Shown here: piece by piece, positions 31,823 to 40,060 of the stretch
Numbering within the stretch: position 1 is the stretch's first letter
Layout: every line of letters begins with the position of its first letter
Assembly (NCBI GenBank): GCA_026393835.1
Contig: JAPKZK010000050.1
Location: 1 to 40,060, forward strand
Origin: Candidatus Aminicenantota bacterium
GTDB lineage: Bacteria; Acidobacteriota; Aminicenantia; UBA2199
Direction: 5' to 3'
Length of the DNA stretch: 40,060 bases
Notes under the pieces: generated by a model
Told to the model about the DNA's origin: nothing
What the model saw: only the letters and a program-made list of their open reading frames with translations
The model's database searches: none
Program-made: the position numbers and the translations under genes

Positions 31823-32705
31823 TACCATTAAAAACAACAGTGAGATTCTTTTCATTTACGATGCAAAAATGACCAATCCCAATGGGGATATGGACAATGA
31901 AAACAAACCCAGGATGGATCACGATACCGATACCAACCTGGTCAGCGATGTTCGTTTAAAACGATACTTGCGGGATTATTTCGAGTCTTATTTGAACCTG
32001 CCTATTTTCATTACCCACAATGCCAAGGATGCCAAAGATCGCGGCGCTCAATTAAAGAAAGAAGGTAAAACTCACAAGGACTTGATCGATTGCCGGATGT
32101 TTGGCGCAGTGATTGCCGAAACCGGCGGCAGCGACCATTTAACCGGCCCTATCCAGTTTAACTGGGGCTATTCCCTCAATCCCGTCGAGTTAAACGAAAG
32201 CAATACCATTACTTCCAGTTTTAGTTCCGGTGAAGGAATCGGTAAAGATTACCGGGTTAAATATTCGCTGATTGCTTTCAGCGGCGGTATTAACGCCCAT
32301 GTAGCCAAAGAAACCGACCTTACGGATGATGATGTGAAAATATTCGACCAGGCCATGATTAAAGCGATTCCTTTAAATCGTACCCGTTCTAAGACCGGCC
32401 AGACTCCCAGGTTCTATTTGCGCGTAGAGTCGATCGATAAGGGCGTGGTGTTGAAAGACTTACGGGAGTACCTGGACTTGCACTATAAAACCGAAAACGA
32501 AAACAAATACATGGTAAGGGAAATTACCGATATTTCGTTGGGTATCGCCAGGCTCTCTTCATATCTAAAGGCTAATGACCGCTTTATCTCCAGGATATGC
32601 TATTGGAGGGATGATGCATTGGTCATCGACGGTTGGGATGAATTTTCCACCCATTTTAAAAACAAACTCAGTCTACTTGATCCCGGTTACGAAGCAGGCA
32701 GCTAA
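31815..32705 (+). CDS. cas7: Cas7/Csh2, backbone subunit of Cascade (type I-B)
   Basis: A 296-residue RAMP protein. The N-terminal IYDAKMTNPNGDMDNENKPR and DTNLVSDVRLKRYLRDY are diagnostic of Cas7/Csh2. Several copies line the crRNA guide in the effector complex. The start overlaps the end of cas8b, and GGAGAAGGAG supplies the ribosome site inside cas8b. The length is typical, and no disruption is seen. Confidence 0.95.
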   Translation: MSNTIKNNSEILFIYDAKMTNPNGDMDNENKPRMDHDTDTNLVSDVRLKRYLRDYFESYLNLPIFITHNAKDAKDRGAQLKKEGKTHKDLIDCRMFGAVIAETGGSDHLTGPIQFNWGYSLNPVELNESNTITSSFSSGEGIGKDYRVKYSLIAFSGGINAHVAKETDLTDDDVKIFDQAMIKAIPLNRTRSKTGQTPRFYLRVESIDKGVVLKDLREYLDLHYKTENENKYMVREITDISLGIARLSSYLKANDRFISRICYWRDDALVIDGWDEFSTHFKNKLSLLDPGYEAGS

Positions 32706-32732
32706 GGGAAACCGGGAACCCGGATAACGAAC

Positions 32733-33509
32733 ATGAAAAACCTTGAAAGGCTACTTTGTTTTAAAATTTCCGGTAAGTTCGCCCATTTTCGTAAATTCTA
32801 TACCAATGCTTCATCGTTATCGTATCTCATTCCCCCGCGGACCGTCATTACCGGCATGTTGGGGTCGATTCTCCAATTGCCCAGGGACAGTTATTATGAG
32901 GTACTCAATGAAGAAAATTGTAAAATATCCGTCGCCATCACCCCAACGGCCTTCATCAAAAAATCCACCCAGAGTCTCAATATGCTCCACCTCGATTATT
33001 ATAAGAAAATTTTGTCAGGCAGTGAATTCAAGAGTATTCACAGCCCCTGTAAAATGGAGTTGTTGATATCGACGCCGAATCATTTTATCGAATACCTGGT
33101 TTATGTGGCTGTTCCCCCGGGGAGTTCCTTTTTCTCCGGCCTGGAAGAAAAATTAAACGAATTGGATTGTGGTTTTGGCCTTTACCTTGGCCAGCGCCAG
33201 TTCAGGGCCTGTATCCAGGACCTGCAAACATTTAATGCCGCGAACATTCTTCCGCTGGAGCAAGCGGAATTTCTCGATTCCCTTTGTCTCCAGGAGAATG
33301 TGCTGGACCTTTCCGCTAATGAAGATTTGCACATCATTATGGAACATATGCCCATCCACATGAAACAGGTTCCTGCCCATAAAAAATTGGCTCCCGGCCG
33401 GGAAACCGAATCTGTGAAAGGGGTGATGTTTGAGAGACACGGTAGACGGATTTATGGGCGTTTTAAGAATTGCTGTAAAATAGGCGATAAAGTTATCTCT
33501 TTTTATTAA
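32733..33509 (+). CDS. cas5: Cas5b, crRNA 5'-handle-binding subunit (type I-B)
   Basis: A 258-residue RAMP protein. The start CFKISGKFAHFRKFYTNASS, followed by YLIPPRTVITGMLGSILQL, is the standard Cas5 N-terminal motif. It caps the 5' handle of the crRNA in the complex. The gap from cas7 is 27 nt and there is no strong ribosome site, so it may rely on re-initiation. The next gene follows after 12 nt. Confidence 0.93.
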   Translation: MKNLERLLCFKISGKFAHFRKFYTNASSLSYLIPPRTVITGMLGSILQLPRDSYYEVLNEENCKISVAITPTAFIKKSTQSLNMLHLDYYKKILSGSEFKSIHSPCKMELLISTPNHFIEYLVYVAVPPGSSFFSGLEEKLNELDCGFGLYLGQRQFRACIQDLQTFNAANILPLEQAEFLDSLCLQENVLDLSANEDLHIIMEHMPIHMKQVPAHKKLAPGRETESVKGVMFERHGRRIYGRFKNCCKIGDKVISFY

Positions 33510-33521
33510 GGAGGGATATCC

Positions 33522-35984
33522 ATGCTGATATCGCATCCGGCTGAGAAAAATTTTAAAGAGAAACCGTTAAGGGATCATCTGCTTAATGTGGCGGAGTTAT
33601 CCCGGAAGGGTATGGCGGATTTGCGCCTGGACCTTACCTTGATCTCCCATGAGGAATTGCAGCGGCTTAGTTTTTTAATCGGGGTATTGCACGATTTCGG
33701 TAAAGCCACCCCATACTTCCAGGCCTATATCCGCGACCGGGAAAAGAAAGCAGATCAATTTACCCATCACGGATTTTTATCTGCCTTGATCGGTCACTGT
33801 TTGGTAAAAGCGGAAATGAAGTCCGATCTCTTTAGTTATGTGGCTTACCAGGTAATTAAAAATCATCATGGAGACCTCGAAGCGTTCGATGCTTCCAATA
33901 ATGACATTCACACAAAGCTTAAAACCGCCCGCACGCAATTGGATAAATGCTTGCAGGTCTATTACGGCGAACTAAAAGAATTCTACCTCCCCCACATTCC
34001 ACATTTTGATATTATCGAACATATCGATATGGACGAGTTAAAAGAAGTGGTGGAAGAATCCGATTTCTTAATCGAAGAGTCCCTTGGTGAAGAGGAGGAT
34101 AAACGTCTTGAGCTGTTTTTCATCACCAACCTGCTCTTTTCATTTTTAATCGACAGTGATAAGAAAGATGCGGCCCGTTTGGACACGGATTACTTTAGCG
34201 GCAACTTAAAGGAACCGCCGGGCCAGGTACAGGCATTTATCGAACAGTCCAAAAAAGAAAACCCTGGGAAATTCGGCGGCCATATTCCCATCAATAAATT
34301 AAGAGATCAATTCATGGCCGAAATCACCACCAATCCGCACATTTCCCCTGACCGCCATTTTTATACCCTCACGGCCCCTACCGGTATCGGGAAAACGTAT
34401 GGTTGTCTTGCCTTTGCCGATAAACTCATCGAGCGCTTACCCGGGCAGAGCGCCAGGATTATTTACTGTCTCCCGTACACGTCCATCATAGACCAAAACT
34501 TTAGCGAATTTGAGAAGATAATACGTTTCAACAAAGGCGCTGCTTATGAGCAGCGACCCACCCGTTATCTTCTGAAACATCATCACCTGGCCGGCCATAC
34601 GGTAAAGAACCGGGTAGTCCAGGAAGAATATTGCTACAAAGATTACCTGGACGACCGGCTCCTGGTGGAATCCTGGGAATCCGCGTTGATCGTCACCACT
34701 TTTGTCCAGTTTTTTCATACCGTTATCGGTTATAAGAACCGCATGCTTAAGAAATTCCATCGCATCGTCAATTCGGTGGTTATCCTGGATGAAGTACAAA
34801 ACATTAATCCCGATTATTACCAATTGCTTAAGCAGGTTTTCCATATCCTTGGGGAGCGGTTTCACACATATTTTCTATTGACCACCGCTACCCAGCCGGA
34901 GATTTTCGATTTAGAAAGAAGCAAGCCAATTTCCCTGGTAGACAGCGCCGGTTATACCGGCCATTCCCTATTCAACCGGGTAAAACTCATCATCGAAAAA
35001 CAGCCACAGGACCTGGGAACTTTCAAAGAGCGATTCTGCCGGGAATTTAATGGCGACAATTGCCTCATCGTTTTCAACACCAAAGGCGCGGCGGAGGAGA
35101 TGTTTCGTTTTATCAAGGAGAATAAGCCCGAATACCGGGTGCTGTGTCTTACCACCAATCTTGTACCCGTCGATAGGAGGGATAAGATTGAGTTCATCAA
35201 ACAAGCCCTGCTCCGGCGGGAAAAAATCATCCTGGTATCTACACAGTTGATCGAGGCCGGGGTTGATATAAGTTTTAAAAACGTATACCGGGATTTCGGA
35301 CCTTTTGATTCCATTATCCAGGTAGCCGGGCGCTGCAATCGCAGTGGAGAATATGGGGAGTTGGGCGGAACTATGACACTGGTCAGGCTGATAAATGAGA
35401 ATCACCAGGGGCGAGAGTTTCACTCCTATATTTATAAGCCTATTATCGCCCAATATGTCGAAAAAACCATGCGGGAGAACATTTATGAAAGCAAGGATTT
35501 TTTAACCCTCACCCGTGATTATTTTAGCCGTTTCGATTTTGAAAGGGAAAGTCGGAGATTACTAAACGCCATCCATGAGCTCAATTACGATCGCGACAAC
35601 ATCAAGGATCAGACCCCGGTAAAAGATTTCAAGCTAATCGATGAATATGATACGGAGGGCCTTTTTATACTCACCACCCTGGTGGCGCAAGCATCGATGG
35701 AGAGACTTCAGCTTTGCCTGGCTAAACTCTATGAAGAGGAAATAGCGGAACCGGAAAAAGAGACGCTGCTTTTCGAAATCGAGGGCCTGAAGGCAACGCT
35801 CAAGGATTATCAAATCTCGCTGAGAGAAAAGGACCTGGAGAATTATGAAAAAAAAGATATAATCAAAGGTGAAGGCCCTTACCGTTACATTTCCCATGAA
35901 GATCAAGCGCGGTATGCCTATGACGCGGAAGCCGGGTTTTTAAAGGAACCCAAAGAGCAAATTTCGGGAGTCATCTGTTTTTAA
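33522..35984 (+). CDS. cas3: Cas3, HD nuclease-helicase
   Basis: An 820-residue protein with the HD nuclease domain first. Candidate metal ligands are His19, the LHDFGK pair H57-D58, the HH at 82-83 and the HH at 115-116. A superfamily 2 helicase follows, with Walker A TAPTGIGKT near residue 285, motif II DEVQ near 421 in place of the usual DEAH, TTATQPE, and motif VI QVAGRCNRSG near 605. Cas3 is recruited by Cascade and degrades the displaced target strand. GGAGG precedes the ATG. All motifs appear intact, so interference should be active. Confidence 0.94.
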   Translation: MLISHPAEKNFKEKPLRDHLLNVAELSRKGMADLRLDLTLISHEELQRLSFLIGVLHDFGKATPYFQAYIRDREKKADQFTHHGFLSALIGHCLVKAEMKSDLFSYVAYQVIKNHHGDLEAFDASNNDIHTKLKTARTQLDKCLQVYYGELKEFYLPHIPHFDIIEHIDMDELKEVVEESDFLIEESLGEEEDKRLELFFITNLLFSFLIDSDKKDAARLDTDYFSGNLKEPPGQVQAFIEQSKKENPGKFGGHIPINKLRDQFMAEITTNPHISPDRHFYTLTAPTGIGKTYGCLAFADKLIERLPGQSARIIYCLPYTSIIDQNFSEFEKIIRFNKGAAYEQRPTRYLLKHHHLAGHTVKNRVVQEEYCYKDYLDDRLLVESWESALIVTTFVQFFHTVIGYKNRMLKKFHRIVNSVVILDEVQNINPDYYQLLKQVFHILGERFHTYFLLTTATQPEIFDLERSKPISLVDSAGYTGHSLFNRVKLIIEKQPQDLGTFKERFCREFNGDNCLIVFNTKGAAEEMFRFIKENKPEYRVLCLTTNLVPVDRRDKIEFIKQALLRREKIILVSTQLIEAGVDISFKNVYRDFGPFDSIIQVAGRCNRSGEYGELGGTMTLVRLINENHQGREFHSYIYKPIIAQYVEKTMRENIYESKDFLTLTRDYFSRFDFERESRRLLNAIHELNYDRDNIKDQTPVKDFKLIDEYDTEGLFILTTLVAQASMERLQLCLAKLYEEEIAEPEKETLLFEIEGLKATLKDYQISLREKDLENYEKKDIIKGEGPYRYISHEDQARYAYDAEAGFLKEPKEQISGVICF

Positions 35985-35994
35985 AGAGGTATTA

Positions 35995-36963
35995 ATGGAA
36001 TTAATATTTACCACCCCGGGGACATATTTAAATGTCAAAGACGGGCTTATCGCCATTAACAGCGATAATCAAAAAACGACTGTTTCCCCGGCCAAAGTCG
36101 AACGGATTATCCTTACCACCGAAGCCGTTATCACTACAGCCGTTTTGCACCTGGCCGCCGAAAATAATATCGATATCGTCATCCTGGACTGGAACGGAGA
36201 CCCCGTGGGCCGTTTCTGGCACTCACGATTCGGCTCCATTACCACCATCCGCCGGCGGCAGCTCGAATTAACTACCAATGATAAAGGCTTTGAATATGCC
36301 CTGGAATGGGTGATAGAAAAACTCAAAAACCAGGTGGAGTTTGTCAAGGAACTGGCTAAAAATAGACCCAAACTCCATGACCAGGTCCTGGAAAAAACGT
36401 CTACCCTGGAAAACAATATCGAGAAACTGGGTGATTTGCAGGGCAGTGTGGATGAGAAAAGAAACAATATTATCGGACTTGAAGGCAGCGCGGCTAAAGT
36501 ATATTTCGAGATACTATCCCTTTGTATGCCGGAGAAATACTGTTTTAACGGAAGGTCGCGTCAACCGGCGCAGGACCCGTTCAATGCCTTTTTAAATTAC
36601 AATTACGGCATCCTCTATTCCCTGGTGGAAAAGGCTTGCATCATTGCCGGGCTGGACCCATACATCGGTTTTGTACATACGGATCGTTACAGCAAACCGT
36701 CTTTAGTCTTCGACATCATAGAGAATTTCAGGATATATGCCGATGAAGTCGTATTCCATTTATTCAGTCGCAAGATGATTAGCGATGGAATGGTGGACGC
36801 GATTCCCCAGGGTTACACATTAAATAAAGAAGGTAAGCGGCTACTTTTCGAGGAATGGAAAAAATCAATGGATACTATTGTGCGATACGGCAACAAGAAC
36901 ATGGGCCGGGAAAATACCATCCAGGCCTTTTGTCATCGATTTGCCAATTCGCTGCTGGAGTAA
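35995..36963 (+). CDS. cas1: Cas1, spacer integrase
   Basis: A 322-residue type I-B Cas1. The metal-binding residues are visible: Glu163 (GLEGSAAKVYFE), His228 (GFVHTDRYSKPSLVFD), and Asp240 or Glu243 in the following helix. The N-terminal beta domain has the expected AENNIDIVILDWNG. With Cas2 it integrates new spacers at the leader end of the array. It begins 10 nt after cas3 with AGAGG upstream and is followed by an intergenic element before cas2. Confidence 0.95.
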   Translation: MELIFTTPGTYLNVKDGLIAINSDNQKTTVSPAKVERIILTTEAVITTAVLHLAAENNIDIVILDWNGDPVGRFWHSRFGSITTIRRRQLELTTNDKGFEYALEWVIEKLKNQVEFVKELAKNRPKLHDQVLEKTSTLENNIEKLGDLQGSVDEKRNNIIGLEGSAAKVYFEILSLCMPEKYCFNGRSRQPAQDPFNAFLNYNYGILYSLVEKACIIAGLDPYIGFVHTDRYSKPSLVFDIIENFRIYADEVVFHLFSRKMISDGMVDAIPQGYTLNKEGKRLLFEEWKKSMDTIVRYGNKNMGRENTIQAFCHRFANSLLE

Positions 36964-36973
36964 ATGATTTTAG

Positions 36974-37002
36974 CCACGGACGAACACAGACAAACACGGA
37001 CG
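36974..37002 (+). repeat. Interspersed CACGGAC element, copy 3 (upstream of cas2)
   Basis: CCACGGACGAACACAG continuing to ACACGGACG. It is related to 705-736 and stands in the opposite orientation to the copy after cas2. Confidence 0.55.
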
Positions 37003-37027
37003 ATAAAATTATAAAGAGCAGGAAAGC

Positions 37028-37330
37028 ATGAATATTTGGGTAATATATGATATTGCAAGTAAAAAGAGCGGTCCCAAAAGACGCAAGAAAATCATCAAAG
37101 AAATCGAGCAATTCGGTTTATACCGCGTGCAGAAATCGGTTTTCCTGGGAGATATCGAGAAAAACAGGCTCGAAGAGCTGGTCCTTTTTTCCCAGGAGTT
37201 GATCGAGCCTAAAGAGGACAGCGTGTATATCTTTCCCATGTGTAAAGAGGATTTTGAGGCAGTTACCGTTATCGGGAAAGGGTTTAACAAAGAATTAGTC
37301 ACCGGCAAGACCCGGTCCATGATTTTTTAA
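37028..37330 (+). CDS. cas2: Cas2, spacer acquisition subunit
   Basis: A 100-residue Cas2. It opens MNIWVIYDIASKK, with the conserved Asp of strand 1 at residue 8. GLYRVQKSVFLGDIE follows near residue 32 and DSVYIFPMC near 74, as in the ferredoxin-like fold. It forms the core of the Cas1-Cas2 integrase. CAGGA lies about 6 nt upstream. Gaps of 64 and 62 nt to its neighbours are larger than elsewhere in the operon and hold inverted copies of the CACGGAC element. Confidence 0.94.
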   Translation: MNIWVIYDIASKKSGPKRRKKIIKEIEQFGLYRVQKSVFLGDIEKNRLEELVLFSQELIEPKEDSVYIFPMCKEDFEAVTVIGKGFNKELVTGKTRSMIF

Positions 37331-37350
37331 ACATGAAATTCAATAAATCC

Positions 37351-37379
37351 GGTCTGTGTCGGTCCGTGTTCGTCCGTGG
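37351..37379 (-). repeat. Interspersed CACGGAC element, copy 4 (downstream of cas2, inverted)
   Basis: On the minus strand it reads CCACGGACGAACACGG and onward, matching copies 1 and 3. Together with 36974-37002 it forms an inverted pair around cas2. Confidence 0.55.
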
Positions 37380-37392
37380 CAAGGATTTTTAG

Positions 37393-37989
37393 ATGGAAAA
37401 TCAATTCAACGAAGGTCAAACCCTGGTTAGCCCATCGCTGTTGATGGAGTACTGGTATTGCCCGCGGTTTATATATTTTATGGAAGTACTTAAGATCAGG
37501 CAATATGAAGAGAAGAGGCTCAAGGTATTGATTGGCCGGGAGGTGCATGAGAAAAAAGCGCTTCAGCCGGAATATTTGCGGAAGAAATTGGGAGTAGTCA
37601 AGCAGGAGAGGAATATTTATTTAAGTGCGCCGGGATTAGGGATTTGCGGCATCGTGGACGAGATATTATATTTTGCCGATGGCAGTATGGCGTCATTGGA
37701 TTACAAATTTGCCTTTAATAAGTACAAGTTCAAGACCCAGTTTTTGCAGAATGTTTTGTATGCCATGTTAATCGAGAGCCATTATCATGTGCCCGTGGGG
37801 GCCTGTTATATCGTGTATACCAGGGAGAAAAACGAACCCGTGCGTTATGCCATTACGGCAAAGGCCAAAGAGGCGGTGATGGCGTCGATTAAGGAGGTAA
37901 ATCGCATCGTAAGAGAGGGTTTTTATCCGGGGGCCACGCCGGACAGGAAAAAGTGTGGGGATTGTACTTACAGGAGGGTTTGTGTTTAG
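37393..37989 (+). CDS. cas4: Cas4, Fe-S RecB-family nuclease of spacer acquisition
   Basis: A 198-residue Cas4. Cys23 and the C-terminal Cys188, Cys191 and Cys197 would hold the 4Fe-4S cluster. The RecB-type nuclease residues are His52 (REVHE), Asp89 (GIVDE), and Asp103 and Lys105 (SLDYKF). Cas4 trims prespacers and fixes PAM-dependent orientation. In most type I-B operons cas4 sits before cas1; here it follows cas2. No strong ribosome site is seen before the ATG. The CRISPR leader begins directly after its stop. Confidence 0.92.
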   Translation: MENQFNEGQTLVSPSLLMEYWYCPRFIYFMEVLKIRQYEEKRLKVLIGREVHEKKALQPEYLRKKLGVVKQERNIYLSAPGLGICGIVDEILYFADGSMASLDYKFAFNKYKFKTQFLQNVLYAMLIESHYHVPVGACYIVYTREKNEPVRYAITAKAKEAVMASIKEVNRIVREGFYPGATPDRKKCGDCTYRRVCV

Positions 37990-38234
37990 TTGTTTGAGAG
38001 GGCGGAGGGAAATGTTTGGTTTTTGTTTGCCGTTTTTCTTGAGACAGATTTCAGGGGTTAAAAAATAACAATACCCGAAAAGGATGTTATGAAATGGTTT
38101 CGAGAGAAGATATGGCGCGGAAATGAGGTAAAAAACCGTAAGAAAGAGGTAATTTGGGTCATAAAATTTTGATTTTAAGAGTTGTAAAAAGCAGTGCAAA
38201 GTGGTATCATATTTATCTAAAGACAAAAAGTGCA
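37990..38234 (+). promoter_or_regulatory. CRISPR leader
   Basis: A 245-nt AT-rich non-coding stretch between cas4 and the first repeat. It lies on the cas side of the array and upstream in repeat orientation, so new spacers should enter here. It contains the array promoter and several A-rich tracts, and no gene. Confidence 0.8.
38182..38210 (+). promoter_or_regulatory. Pre-crRNA promoter in the leader
   Basis: TTGTAA (38182-38187), 17 nt, TATCAT (38205-38210). Transcription would start near 38217, about 18 nt before the first repeat. Confidence 0.6.
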
Positions 38235-40060
38235 GTTTGAAAGAAGGTTCCATTAAAACAAGGATTGAAACAAATTTAGGCCGCTTAATGGCGGCAGTCA
38301 AGTTGTAGTTTGAAAGAAGGTTCCATTAAAACAAGGATTGAAACAGCGTATCGTGAATTTCCCAAATGTCGTCTTCCGAAGTTTGAAAGAAGGTTCCATT
38401 AAAACAAGGATTGAAACATTCATCCATTATCAATTCGCATCCTTTACATTCTTCGTTTGAAAGAAGGTTCCATTAAAACAAGGATTGAAACATTATTTGA
38501 TCTTGTTAGTGGCCTCCGGGGTGTACCGTTTGAAAGAAGGTTCCATTAAAACAAGGATTGAAACACTACAAAGACGCCACAAACGCTGCTTACTGGCAAG
38601 GTTTGAAAGAAGGTTCCATTAAAACAAGGATTGAAACAGCGCTTCCCCGGCGGCGTCTTTGAAGTCTTTTTTGGTTTGAAAGAAGGTTCCATTAAAACAA
38701 GGATTGAAACTGGAATTCAACCCGGACGTCAATAATCCCGAAGAAGCCGTTTGAAAGAAGGTTCCATTAAAACAAGGATTGAAACCGGATGATATCAACT
38801 ATACCGGCCTACCGGTAACAGTTTGAAAGAAGGTTCCATTAAAACAAGGATTGAAACCAAAGATCATCTTGACGTTAGAGATGTCAGGCAAGCGTTTGAA
38901 AGAAGGTTCCATTAAAACAAGGATTGAAACTGCGAACTTGAAGACACGGAGGCAGAATGATTAGCTGTTTGAAAGAAGGTTCCATTAAAACAAGGATTGA
39001 AACAATCGTTATCGCTTATTTCGTCAAGCTTCATCCCGGTGTTTGAAAGAAGGTTCCATTAAAACAAGGATTGAAACTTCAATGACACCGATTACCCCAC
39101 TGAAATTATCGACGTTTGAAAGAAGGTTCCATTAAAACAAGGATTGAAACCCAGAAATCCGTGAAAGAAAAGTGTTTTTTGAAATGAGTTTGAAAGAAGG
39201 TTCCATTAAAACAAGGATTGAAACTGATGACTTTACAACCGCCACCATTTTGGGAAAAATGGTTTGAAAGAAGGTTCCATTAAAACAAGGATTGAAACCT
39301 CATAATCCGCCTCGCTCAAATGGCAATCACAATCGCGTTTGAAAGAAGGTTCCATTAAAACAAGGATTGAAACCGCGGGGAAATCCATGAGGGTAGTATC
39401 GTGAACGGCGTTTGAAAGAAGGTTCCATTAAAACAAGGATTGAAACTATTTGAATCCTGGGCATGCTGGCGCGTTTATTCTAGTTTGAAAGAAGGTTCCA
39501 TTAAAACAAGGATTGAAACTCGAAGGTGATATTGCATCCGCCCGGTTCGTAGGAAGTTTGAAAGAAGGTTCCATTAAAACAAGGATTGAAACGCGCCAAT
39601 CCACAGCGAGCCTTCCGCCTTAACCATGTTTGAAAGAAGGTTCCATTAAAACAAGGATTGAAACAGAAAGCTTCGTGAGGAGAAAAAAAATGGGAAAAAC
39701 GTTTGAAAGAAGGTTCCATTAAAACAAGGATTGAAACAGGGGTTACAGAAGAGCAAGCGGACATGATTGCTGAAGTTTGAAAGAAGGTTCCATTAAAACA
39801 AGGATTGAAACAGACCCTGCTGGACTGCACCGGGAAAAAGATAATATTGTTTGAAAGAAGGTTCCATTAAAACAAGGATTGAAACATTGCTTTTCGCTAT
39901 ACCCTAAGTGAACACCCATATAGTTTGAAAGAAGGTTCCATTAAAACAAGGATTGAAACATTCCAGCCCGTGCATATATTGTGCGGTTTTTAAATGTTTG
40001 AAAGAAGGTTCCATTAAAACAAGGATTGAAACAAGACATACCCCGGCCCTTGCTGCACCG
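38235..40060 (+). CRISPR. Type I-B CRISPR array, 25 repeats, continues beyond window
   Basis: Twenty-five copies of a 37-nt repeat beginning GTTTGAAAGAAGG and ending CAAGGATTGAAAC, identical as far as I can read. They start at 38235, 38308, 38381, 38455, 38528, 38601, 38674, 38749, 38821, 38894, 38967, 39041, 39114, 39188, 39262, 39337, 39410, 39483, 39556, 39628, 39701, 39775, 39849, 39923 and 39996. The 24 complete spacers are 35-38 nt, mostly 36-37, and a 25th is cut by the window end. The 3' ATTGAAAC fits the usual Cas6 handle. The repeat has little internal dyad symmetry. No decayed terminal repeat is in view, so the array is longer than seen. Confidence 0.98.

Noticed and set aside
37768..38301. 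Minus-strand open frame of 177 codons over cas4, leader and first repeat
   Set aside because: It runs antisense through cas4 and ends in repeat sequence, without a ribosome site or domain.
39501..39830. Minus-strand open frame with repeated FNPCFNGTFFQT
   Set aside because: It is the translation of the CRISPR repeat and spacers and varies with spacer length; not a gene.
38272..40060. Self-targeting spacers
   Set aside because: By eye no spacer matches another part of this window; a full search of the genome was not possible.

Overview
The window reads as ordinary bacterial chromosome from an uncultured, probably Gram-negative bacterium of moderate GC. Evidence for this is a lipoprotein-type alpha-2-macroglobulin, sigma70-like promoters of the TTGACA-17-TATAAT type, AGGAGG ribosome sites and a type I-B CRISPR-Cas locus. 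The mix of paralogous AAA-like ATPase/nuclease genes, short recurring intergenic phrases and carboxypeptidase-regulatory/TPR proteins reminds me of Candidatus Aminicenantes-like genomes, but I could not test this and hold it at low confidence. I saw no rRNA or tRNA genes.

Layout. 1-3.2 kb: a tandem pair of ATPase/PD-(D/E)XK genes (the first cut by the window edge), then a solo hipB regulator followed by only the C-terminal tail of hipA. 3.3-9.7 kb: a 2,111-residue thioester alpha-2-macroglobulin lipoprotein ending in a cluster of hairpins. 9.9-11.1 kb: a DUF401 membrane permease. 11.1-13.4 kb: two near-identical ATPases in tandem, each behind the same strong promoter that predicts a leaderless mRNA. 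13.4-14.1 kb: a hypothetical fragment and an eight-copy 21-bp minisatellite. 14.1-14.8 kb: a VapBC-like toxin-antitoxin pair. 15.0-20.2 kb: a duplicated two-gene cassette (secreted TPR protein plus membrane-anchored carboxypeptidase-regulatory-like protein); copy A has a 2-bp frameshift in its TPR protein and copy B has a shortened membrane protein. 20.2-23.6 kb: an AAA-ATPase-like/PDDEXK_9 protein and an orphan peptide-binding protein. 23.8-28.0 kb: Yip1-family protein, methyltransferase, full three-part Ada protein, a divergent IscR-like Rrf2 regulator and a membrane-anchored endonuclease/exonuclease/phosphatase.

28.0-28.8 kb holds no convincing gene. It is filled with degenerate 20-21-bp tandem repeats in two related families lying in opposite orientations. 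29.0-38.0 kb is a complete type I-B operon, cas6-cas8b-cas7-cas5-cas3-cas1-cas2-cas4, with cas4 placed last rather than before cas1. An AT-rich leader with a good promoter leads into an array of 25 identical 37-nt repeats and 24 complete spacers, which continues past the window end.

The CRISPR locus looks complete and functional. The least explained parts are the 21-bp arrays, the duplicated TPR/membrane cassette, a possible leader peptide with RNA structure immediately before cas6, the inverted interspersed elements flanking cas2, and the solo hipB with its hipA remnant.
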